From assembly GCA_031272005.1 (NCBI GenBank), contig JAISUQ010000022.1, forward strand, positions 1-11,668: a stretch of DNA of 11,668 nucleotides, given 5' to 3'. Within the stretch, counting starts at the first letter, position 1, and each line of letters opens with the position of its first letter. A program made the position numbers and the translations under genes. The notes below the pieces were generated by a model, which saw only the letters and a list, made by a program, of their open reading frames with translations, ran no database searches and was not told where the DNA came from. Below are positions 1-5,574 of this stretch, piece by piece. The stretch comes from Coriobacteriales bacterium. GTDB lineage: Bacteria; Actinomycetota; Coriobacteriia; Coriobacteriales; UBA8131.

Positions 1-18
1 AACACGGCTCTGCTCGGA

Positions 19-38
19 GGGCGCAATGAATTGCGCCC
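19..38. repeat. Short perfect palindrome (9-bp arms, 2-nt centre)
   Basis: GGGCGCAAT at 19-27 and its exact reverse complement ATTGCGCCC at 30-38 flank a 2-nt centre. The right arm is followed by CCTAC. It lies downstream of the minus-strand operon. The form, a GGGCGC palindrome ending in CCCCTAC, resembles short palindromic elements dispersed between genes in many bacterial genomes. One copy in one window cannot prove dispersal. Confidence 0.55.
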
Positions 39-83
39 CTACGGCCATACCGCACTCGGAATACATATCCTTCCCATGCACGG

Positions 84-147
84 GCCCCCGAGGGGCGCGG
101 CTTCTCCCAAGATTGCTCCCATGCAAACGGCCGCGCCCCTCGGGGGC
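84..147. repeat. Perfect 18-bp inverted repeat with 28-nt loop; possible terminator or palindromic element
   Basis: The arm at 84-101 and the arm at 130-147 are exact reverse complements over 18 bases, almost all G or C, around a 28-nt loop. The structure starts 24 bases past the stop codon of the helicase-like gene, where a terminator for the minus operon would be expected. Neither strand has a T-run after the stem, so it is not a standard intrinsic terminator. It could block exonucleases at the mRNA 3' end or be a dispersed palindromic element. Confidence 0.6.
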
Positions 148-170
148 TGTGATGTAAAATGCTAAATTAA

Positions 171-2039
171 CTAGCTAATATCTCCCAGAAAGCCAATCAT
201 CTCACTTGGTGCCAGCAGGCAGATGCGCTTGCCCTTCTCCATGCGGATGCGGGCGATCTTCAACTTCAGTTTCTCGGCGTTCTCCAGGTCACTGCGCTCA
301 AACCAGGTGAACCGCAGCTGCTCGGTGGCCGAGCCAATCAGCAGTGAGAACAGCTGGACATCGTGGCTGTGTTGCTTGGCCTGTTTATCCAGGGGCATGA
401 TGGTGGCGTCGAAGTAGTCGCGCGGGGGAAAGAAGCCATTGTTGCAGCCGCAGACCATCAGGCTGGCAAAGCTGGAGCCAATCAGGTCGGTGGCCTGGGC
501 CAGGCGAATTGTGGCCCCGGCATTTATCCAGACCGGCAGGTTCAGGCGTTGCTCCAGCAGCCGGGTCAGATCTGCGGCACTCATCCCGGCGATGTCTGCG
601 CCGGCCAGCAGTTGGTTGAAACGGGCGATGATTGGCCGCGGATCGTCGGCGGATACGGCTTGGGCGATGGCTTCCAGCAACTCCCGCCCCTGTTGGCCCG
701 GCAATTGGGCCAGGATAGCCTGGCCTTCGCGCAAAGGCTCAATAAGTCGCTCGATGCCCGCGATGGCACCTGTCGGGCCGGCGGCGACCTGCTCCAGAGC
801 CTCCAGGAAGCTTAAGCTGCGACCTTCGGTTTGGGCATATTCACGCAGGCTGGCGACGATGGCGCTGTTGGTCAGCCAGTCGCCGAAGCCGCACCAGGCC
901 CGCCAGCTGACACTGTCTGCAGGGTCGCCGGCCAGGCGCAGCAGGGTAAAAGCCTGCAGGAAGCTGGAGCGCTGCCGGTCGCGGATGTCTCCGGACAATA
1001 CCGAGGTATCGGGCAGCCAGGCCACTTCCAACCCGGCTGATTGCAGGGCGTTGAGCAGATGCTTGCGCCACAGCCGATTGAAGGTTGCGATGCCGACTTT
1101 GCCCGCCGTCGTGCCGGCCGCCAGCGCCGCAGCCAGCTCGGCGGCGCCGGAGAATTCGGCTTCGGCAGAGGCGAAGGACTGCACGGTTATCTCGCCGCCA
1201 GCAGCGCCTTCGGGAGCGGTCAGGGTCTTATCGGCAACAAAGGCCTCGTCGGTACGCAGGTTGTTCTGAGCTGCAATCAGCCCCACAGCCTGTTGCCCAG
1301 CAGTCAGCTCCACCACGCCGTCCGGCCAGGCTGAGACAAAATCGTCCACACCGGCGGCGTAAGGGTAGGACTCGAAGACCTCCACGCTGGCCCCACGGTC
1401 GGCGCTGATGGTCAGCGACTCGCCGGCCAGCTCGCCAGCCAGCAGCTGGGAAGCCCGGCTGAGCAGCTGGTAGTCGTCCACCAGCACATGAGCCCGACGC
1501 CGGGCAGCGCCGGCGGCAGCGTCAGTGCGCAGATACTCCAACGTCAGCTTGGAAATCTCCGGCTCCAGCAAGCCTTGGATGAAACGCAGATCGGAGAGGA
1601 TCAACTCATGGAGGGTCTTCTCCTCCACGGTAATCAGCCATTCGGGGTCCGCCTCGGCCAGCTCGGTCCAGCCGCGGTAGAAGAAGCGCAGGATCTCCCG
1701 GATGCGCTGCGGCCGGATGCCGGTGACCTTGAGGTCCTCCAAGAAGAAGTTGGCTTCAAAATCCTCCAGCAGGCGGGCTGGGCGGCCGGTGAAAGCCTGG
1801 GCAGCGGGGGACGCCAACACCTCCAGAGCCAGGGCCCGCGGAGTGGTGACCTCTATTTCGGCAGCAGCCGGGAAAGCTTCAGTCAGGCGCGCGGCCAGAT
1901 CCTGCGCGGCCGGCGGTGAAGCGCTAAGCACCAGGATGTCGCCCGGCGCGGCACCGCCGGCCAGCAACTGTTGCACGCGGCCAATCAATTGAGCGGTCTT
2001 GCCGGTGCCCGGACCCCCCAGATAAGCTGTTCCAATCAT
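171..2039 (-). CDS. Degenerate UvrD/AddB-like P-loop helicase-family protein
   Basis: The 622-residue protein opens with a clear Walker A, GGPGTGKT (residues 8-15). A motif II-like VLVDDYQ (185-191) has Asp where UvrD-type enzymes have Glu (DEYQ/DExxQ). A motif IV-like stretch, GIATFNRLWRKHLLNAL, starts near 316 and is followed by the family's RLxGDPxDS-type segment. The later motifs are eroded. Around 510-538 the usual TxHxAKGLEF of motif V reads AQATDLIGSSF, and near 560-578 the motif VI arginine finger (YVAxTRA) reads LLIGSATEQ. No C-terminal nuclease domain or Fe-S cysteine set is visible, unlike full AddB. The ATG overlaps the napH-like stop by 4 nt (ATGA), so translation is probably coupled. 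ATP binding is plausible; strand unwinding is doubtful. This role in a Fe-S/TorD operon is unexplained. Confidence 0.8.
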   Translation of the reverse strand: MIGTAYLGGPGTGKTAQLIGRVQQLLAGGAAPGDILVLSASPPAAQDLAARLTEAFPAAAEIEVTTPRALALEVLASPAAQAFTGRPARLLEDFEANFFLEDLKVTGIRPQRIREILRFFYRGWTELAEADPEWLITVEEKTLHELILSDLRFIQGLLEPEISKLTLEYLRTDAAAGAARRRAHVLVDDYQLLSRASQLLAGELAGESLTISADRGASVEVFESYPYAAGVDDFVSAWPDGVVELTAGQQAVGLIAAQNNLRTDEAFVADKTLTAPEGAAGGEITVQSFASAEAEFSGAAELAAALAAGTTAGKVGIATFNRLWRKHLLNALQSAGLEVAWLPDTSVLSGDIRDRQRSSFLQAFTLLRLAGDPADSVSWRAWCGFGDWLTNSAIVASLREYAQTEGRSLSFLEALEQVAAGPTGAIAGIERLIEPLREGQAILAQLPGQQGRELLEAIAQAVSADDPRPIIARFNQLLAGADIAGMSAADLTRLLEQRLNLPVWINAGATIRLAQATDLIGSSFASLMVCGCNNGFFPPRDYFDATIMPLDKQAKQHSHDVQLFSLLIGSATEQLRFTWFERSDLENAEKLKLKIARIRMEKGKRICLLAPSEMIGFLGDIS

Positions 2040-3007
2040 GCGGCCTGCTCTTCCTGCTTGTCGTTGTCGTTACCTGCCGGCAGCTTGGCCTTGGGCAGCA
2101 GCGGCATTTTCAGGGCCTGGGTCGGGCAGTTGACCACGCATTCCCGGCACTTGGTGCACTCGTTCATGCCGACTGGCGACTCCTCGGGACGGCGCGGGTC
2201 GATGCCCTCCGGGCAGACCTTGGCGCAGATGGTGCAGCTGGTACCCTTGGCGCTGACCAGGCATTTGCTGTCGTCGATCTGCGGCCGGAAAGTCCGGTTG
2301 AGGAAACCGAACAGCGACATGAAGGCCGCCAGCGGGCAGAGCTTGGAGCACCACTTGCGAAACACCAACAGTTCCACTATCAGGATCAGCGGGATGATGA
2401 CCAGCGACCAGGTGACATCGCCGCTGCCGAACAGCCGCATCACCAGCAGGATGAAGGCAAAGGTCAGGCCAATCGGGCAGACCAGGCAAAAGACCGGAAA
2501 CCCGAAGATCGCCGCCGAGAGCAGCGAGCCGCCGAGGATGAAGTGTCGCGAATCCAGCTTGCCGCGCTTCTCGGCACAGGAGCCGCAGCCGCCCTTGAGC
2601 GAGGCAGCCTCCGCAGCGGAGAGCGCAGCGATGCCCGAGGCGGTGGTATCGGCACCGGCAGTCTCCAGGTTCTCATCATCAGCTGCTTCTGCATCCGGCT
2701 TGGCCGGTTTGCCGAACAGGCCTCGGATGCGCTGGAGCAGCGGCACCGGGCAGGCCCAGGCGCAAAACGCCCGCCCCAGCAGGATGATCAAAACAATCAC
2801 GATAACCAGGGCGATGACCGCCCGGGGTACGAACAGCTTGGAGGCCAGCATGGTGCCCAGGGCACCCAGCGGGCAGAGGATGGAGATGTCCGACCAGCCG
2901 AAGGCCGAGATGGTGCCGATACCGCCATTGGTGGCAAAGCCGATGGTAATCAGGGCGATGACGGCCACAGCGACGATAATCCGGATGCGGGTGTTATTCT
3001 TAGCCAT
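2036..3007 (-). CDS. NapH-like membrane ferredoxin (4Fe-4S, quinol-to-periplasm electron transfer)
   Basis: This 323-residue membrane protein has about five hydrophobic segments (roughly 8-27, 60-80, 155-173, 178-196, 200-218). It carries the CxxxCP motifs typical of the NapH/NosR group at C82/C86 and C220/C224, plus CPLGAL at 45-50. The cytoplasmic tail holds two [4Fe-4S] motifs: C249, C258, C261, C265 and C284, C287, C290, C294. Family members pass electrons from quinol to a NapG-type partner. Extra cysteine pairs, C141/C144 (GGCGSC) in a charged loop and C174/C177 (FCLVCP) in a membrane segment, are less usual. The ATG lies 1 nt after the napG-like stop, with the SD (GGAGAGGGGG) inside the napG-like 3' end. 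True NapH is one possibility, but no napA is nearby, so it probably serves another reductase. Confidence 0.85.
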   Translation of the reverse strand: MAKNNTRIRIIVAVAVIALITIGFATNGGIGTISAFGWSDISILCPLGALGTMLASKLFVPRAVIALVIVIVLIILLGRAFCAWACPVPLLQRIRGLFGKPAKPDAEAADDENLETAGADTTASGIAALSAAEAASLKGGCGSCAEKRGKLDSRHFILGGSLLSAAIFGFPVFCLVCPIGLTFAFILLVMRLFGSGDVTWSLVIIPLILIVELLVFRKWCSKLCPLAAFMSLFGFLNRTFRPQIDDSKCLVSAKGTSCTICAKVCPEGIDPRRPEESPVGMNECTKCRECVVNCPTQALKMPLLPKAKLPAGNDNDKQEEQAA

Positions 3008-3008
3008 C

Positions 3009-3794
3009 TTATGCCCCCTCTCCCGTAAAGTAGCTGGGCAGGATGATCTGGCCGGCTTCGTCCAGCGGGTGGACGACGATGGCCCGGGCGGTGGCGCCGG
3101 AGGAGATGGAGCCGTTCTGCAGCGAGACGCAGACGCTTTCGCAGGCGCCGCAGCCGTTGCAGATGTCGGTCAGGACGTGCGGGCGGTTGTTCTCATCCAG
3201 AGTCATGGCCTCATACGGACAGGCGTCGTAGCAGAAGCGGCAGCCGATCAGGCGGTAGGCCAGACACCAGTCCTCCTTGATCACCGCCTTGCCGATGATG
3301 GTGTTCAGCACATCGGCGCCCGCCGGCAGGGCCAGGGCTGTGGTTGGGCAGACCTTGGCGCAGAGCGGGTCGCCGCCGTTTTCCTCAGTGCACCAGTCGC
3401 AGTAATCGTCGTCGAAGTCCAGGGTCGGGGTGCGCATATTCAGGATGCCCGCCTCGATATGGGTCGGCGCGATGACGTTGCGCGGACAGATCTCGTAGCA
3501 CTTCTCGCAGCGGATACAGGCCGAGACCAGCCGGTCTTCATCCTGGCCTCCCGGTGGGCGGATAATCGGCTCGCTGCCGACGAACTGCAGGCCGCCCAGC
3601 CCCAGCATCACCACAGCGCCGCCAGCCCCCAGCATCAGGCTGCGGCGGTCCAACAGTCCGCCCTCGGCGGACGCGACCTCGCTGCCCTCGGCGGTCGGCT
3701 GCGACGCACCGGCAGCAGCAGTCTTTTCGGCCTCAGCAGCCTCGATTGCCTCAGTTGCTTCGGTCCTGGTGTCTTGCAACTTCTCAGAATCCAT
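3009..3794 (-). CDS. NapG-like protein with four [4Fe-4S] clusters and an atypical Tat-like N-terminus
   Basis: Numbered from the ATG at 3794, the protein has 261 residues and four cluster motifs: C93/96/99/103, C132/135/145/149, C177/185/188/192 and C212/215/218/222. This is the four-cluster NapG/MauM pattern. Residues 1-45 are an Ala/Glu-rich hydrophilic extension. A twin-arginine segment LDRRSLMLG (Arg50-Arg51) is followed by a hydrophobic stretch (about 53-73) with no clear AxA cleavage site. I infer Tat export with the segment kept as a membrane anchor. A GTG at 3800 could add two residues, but GGGGAG sits 9 nt before the ATG and only 3 nt before the GTG, so the ATG is preferred. The likely role is carrying electrons from the NapH-like protein to an exported reductase not encoded here. 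Confidence 0.85.
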   Translation of the reverse strand: MDSEKLQDTRTEATEAIEAAEAEKTAAAGASQPTAEGSEVASAEGGLLDRRSLMLGAGGAVVMLGLGGLQFVGSEPIIRPPGGQDEDRLVSACIRCEKCYEICPRNVIAPTHIEAGILNMRTPTLDFDDDYCDWCTEENGGDPLCAKVCPTTALALPAGADVLNTIIGKAVIKEDWCLAYRLIGCRFCYDACPYEAMTLDENNRPHVLTDICNGCGACESVCVSLQNGSISSGATARAIVVHPLDEAGQIILPSYFTGEGA

Positions 3795-3817
3795 GCTCAC
3801 TCACTCCCCAGTCTCGA

Positions 3818-4486
3818 TCAATCTTCGGATAGTAAGTCGGAAAGGAATTCCTGGTCGGTCTGCAGAAAACCCTCGGTCAGCCAGGCCAGGCCCTGGTACA
3901 GATCGGTTTTGGCAAAACGCTTCATATCAGTTGTTAGCATTCCCACCCAGGCATAAAGATGGTCGTTCAGGAAAGTCAGCTGCAACTGCAGCTGCTCGAC
4001 GGCCTTATCCTCGTCATCGGCCTGCAAGGCCTCGATGGTGCGCTGGGAGAGGACCTGCATGTAGTCCATCTCCAAAGCGATGTGGTCTTCGCCTTCCTTC
4101 CATTCGCTTTTCTTGGCCAGGCCGGCCGCCCGGTAGATGGCCAGCACCTCGTCGCGGGCGTCCTGCATCAGCAGCCGCTTCTCGGAGGTGTAGACCGATT
4201 CGAAGGGATAGGCGGCGGAGAAGGCGTCGACGCCGTGGCCGATAAAGACCCGTACGTAGTCGATGGCCAGCTCGGTGATGGTGTTGTCCCAGACATTGCC
4301 CAGAAAAGTGGCAATCAGCCGATAGCCCTTGTCCACGGCGGCGTTTCCGGTGTTGGCCGGGAAGCGCACCTTCTTCAATTCTGCGAGCAGCTCCTCGTCC
4401 ACCTCCTTGCGGTACAGTCGGCTCAAAAAGCCGTAGGTGGAGATACGTTGTTCGGTCAGTTGGATCAGTTCGCTGAAGTCTGCCAT
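3818..4486 (-). CDS. TorD/DmsD-family molybdoenzyme chaperone
   Basis: The 222-residue, mostly helical, soluble protein shows the hallmarks of the TorD family: DYVRVFIG (76-83), the YPFESVYTSEKRLLMQ segment (93-108), and EDHIALEMDYM (133-143), which corresponds to the family's DHIxxELxFM signature. Family members bind the Tat signal peptide of a molybdopterin or complex Fe-S enzyme and help cofactor loading before export. The ATG overlaps the upstream stop by one base (TGATG), indicating translational coupling. The next gene, NapG-like, starts 23 nt downstream. The client enzyme is not in the window. It could be a distant molybdoenzyme, or the chaperone might act on the NapG-like protein, which has its own twin-arginine segment. 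Confidence 0.88.
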   Translation of the reverse strand: MADFSELIQLTEQRISTYGFLSRLYRKEVDEELLAELKKVRFPANTGNAAVDKGYRLIATFLGNVWDNTITELAIDYVRVFIGHGVDAFSAAYPFESVYTSEKRLLMQDARDEVLAIYRAAGLAKKSEWKEGEDHIALEMDYMQVLSQRTIEALQADDEDKAVEQLQLQLTFLNDHLYAWVGMLTTDMKRFAKTDLYQGLAWLTEGFLQTDQEFLSDLLSED

Positions 4487-5364
4487 CAGGCCACCTCGTT
4501 TCCGGTATCTGGGCTGGCGGATTGGGTGGCTTCAAGCAACTCGCCGATGATGATGTCCTCCACGTCGTCCAGCATTTCCAAGCCCTGCTGGCCGACTTCG
4601 GTGGTCTGCCACTTCTTGCGCCAGATGACAGCATCACATTTCTCCAGGCGGTCCAGGAAGCGCTGGGCATACATGCGTGGCTTCTGGACCAGTTCCAGAC
4701 CGTCGATGACATCCCCCAGCTGTTTGACGGACTGCCCGCCCTCCTGGGCGCAGAGCAGCAGGATCTTCTTGTAGATCGGCAGGTAGAGGGTATCGGTGGC
4801 GAGCAATTGCTGCAGGCGCTCCAGGGGCTTGTCGGCCTCCAGGGCCTCCCGGCCGGCCTCGGTGGTCAGCCAGAAGGCCTCCGGCGGCTGGCCCGGCTCC
4901 AGGTATTCCACGCCGTCGACCTCGACGACCTTCGGCTCGACCTTGATGTTGGCAAAGTCCTCGCCCTCTTCAGTGACCCGTTGGATGGCGCCTGCCTTCT
5001 CCAACAGGGCACAGAAGTTGGCGGCCGTGTAGACGGAGTAGTTGTTCTCCTGCAATTCATCGACTTTGGCGCCAACATCGGGTACGGTCTGCGGCTCCAG
5101 GCAGAAGTCCAGGATGCCCAGCAGCACCTTGCGCCGAGGCGCCATGGCCTCCATCAGCGAGGCGATGCGCTCCGCAGCCGGGCGATCATCGACCTTCTCC
5201 GGGCGGTAGCGTAAGGCGTCAGCCTCGGCCTGGGTACTGACCAGGCCGATGACGGCTACATCCTCGTCTTCGTCTTCTTCGGAATCGGTATCTTGCAAAG
5301 GATCGAAGCCTTCTTCGGGCTCCAGGTCGTCAAACAGGTCGAACTGCTCAGGGTCGGTACTCAT
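4486..5364 (-). CDS. Unknown protein with two winged-helix-like units and acidic N-terminus
   Basis: I do not recognise a named family. From the ATG at 5364 it has 292 residues. Residues 1-36 are strongly acidic. Two helix-rich units follow that look like duplicates, about 78-176 and 198-266. Each starts with a KxLL helix (RKVLLGILDFC; KKILLLC), has an LLEKAGAI/LEKCDAV helix end, and closes with the same signature (WLTTEAGREALE; WQTTEVGQQGLE). This layout suggests tandem winged helices, hence DNA or protein binding. It is the first gene of the operon and overlaps the chaperone start by 1 nt. The in-frame GTG at 5370 is rejected because GAGAGG lies 5 nt before the ATG and would overlap that GTG. 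It may be a regulator or a chaperone partner. Confidence 0.85.
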   Translation of the reverse strand: MSTDPEQFDLFDDLEPEEGFDPLQDTDSEEDEDEDVAVIGLVSTQAEADALRYRPEKVDDRPAAERIASLMEAMAPRRKVLLGILDFCLEPQTVPDVGAKVDELQENNYSVYTAANFCALLEKAGAIQRVTEEGEDFANIKVEPKVVEVDGVEYLEPGQPPEAFWLTTEAGREALEADKPLERLQQLLATDTLYLPIYKKILLLCAQEGGQSVKQLGDVIDGLELVQKPRMYAQRFLDRLEKCDAVIWRKKWQTTEVGQQGLEMLDDVEDIIIGELLEATQSASPDTGNEVA

Positions 5365-5389
5365 AAACACCTCTCAGACATCGCTTACA

Positions 5390-5404
5390 GTGCCACCAGG
5401 GCAC
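5390..5404. promoter_or_regulatory. Small inverted repeat in the leader of the minus operon
   Basis: GTGCC (5390-5394) and GGCAC (5400-5404) are exact reverse complements around 5 nt. They lie about 26 nt upstream of the minus-strand ATG, so they would form a small hairpin in the mRNA leader. With only five base pairs the functional weight is low. Confidence 0.3.
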
Positions 5405-5455
5405 GACACAACAAACTGGACTCCACCCCTGAAGCCCGATTTCTGCAAACGATAT

Positions 5456-5474
5456 CTGCCTGAAGTAAAGGCAG
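5456..5474. promoter_or_regulatory. Inverted repeat CTGCCT-N7-AGGCAG in the divergent region
   Basis: Exact 6-bp arms (5456-5461 and 5469-5474) are separated by 7 nt in the middle of the divergent intergenic region. Its location between two outward-facing transcription units fits an operator. The 7-nt spacing is shared with the inverted repeats at 5497-5521 and 8533-8553, but the arm sequences differ. Confidence 0.35.
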
Positions 5475-5496
5475 TTCTCCCAAAAGGCATAGTACC

Positions 5497-5521
5497 CGAA
5501 TTGTCGTCACTTGACAAGTCG
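5497..5521. promoter_or_regulatory. Candidate operator: 9-bp imperfect palindrome over a -35 box
   Basis: CGAATTGTC (5497-5505) and GACAAGTCG (5513-5521) pair at 8 of 9 positions around a 7-nt spacer. The right half overlaps the perfect -35 hexamer TTGACA at 5511-5516, so a bound protein would be expected to affect the plus-strand promoter. The spacing is not that of an FNR/CRP box. The half-site ATTGTCGT (5500-5507) recurs at 6511-6518, with a one-base variant at 6578-6585. Confidence 0.45.
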
Positions 5522-5540
5522 CAAGGCTCTGAAGCATCAT
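5511..5540 (+). promoter_or_regulatory. Candidate promoter for the 5575 gene
   Basis: TTGACA at 5511-5516 matches the sigma-70-type -35 consensus exactly. An 18-nt spacer leads to CATCAT (5535-5540), a weak -10. A good SD (GAGAGGAG, 5561-5568) sits just before the ATG at 5575. The -35 is convincing; the -10 is not. Confidence 0.4.
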
Positions 5541-5574
5541 ACGCCTGCGAAAAAACAACGGAGAGGAGACTACC

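Noticed and set aside
171..2039. Fe-S helicase/nuclease (AddB-like) or defence helicase
   Set aside because: The few cysteines are scattered, there is no PD-(D/E)XK region, and no defence or phage genes are nearby.
3792..3800. GTG at 3800 as start of the NapG-like gene
   Set aside because: The SD GGGGAG is only 3 nt from the GTG and 9 nt from the ATG at 3794. The ATG is preferred, although the two-residue difference is small.
1971..3956. Long open frame on the plus strand (about 660 codons)
   Set aside because: It lies antisense to the NapH- and NapG-like genes, whose many CxxC motifs and junction SD sequences prove the minus strand. Its product has low-complexity composition with no recognisable domain.
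5362..5370. GTG at 5370 as start of the winged-helix-like gene
   Set aside because: GAGAGG directly abuts the GTG but sits 5 nt before the ATG at 5364, which is the better start.
5501..5517. FNR/CRP-type box in the divergent region
   Set aside because: FNR sites are TTGAT-N4-ATCAA. The palindrome here has TTGTC arms and a 7-nt spacer.
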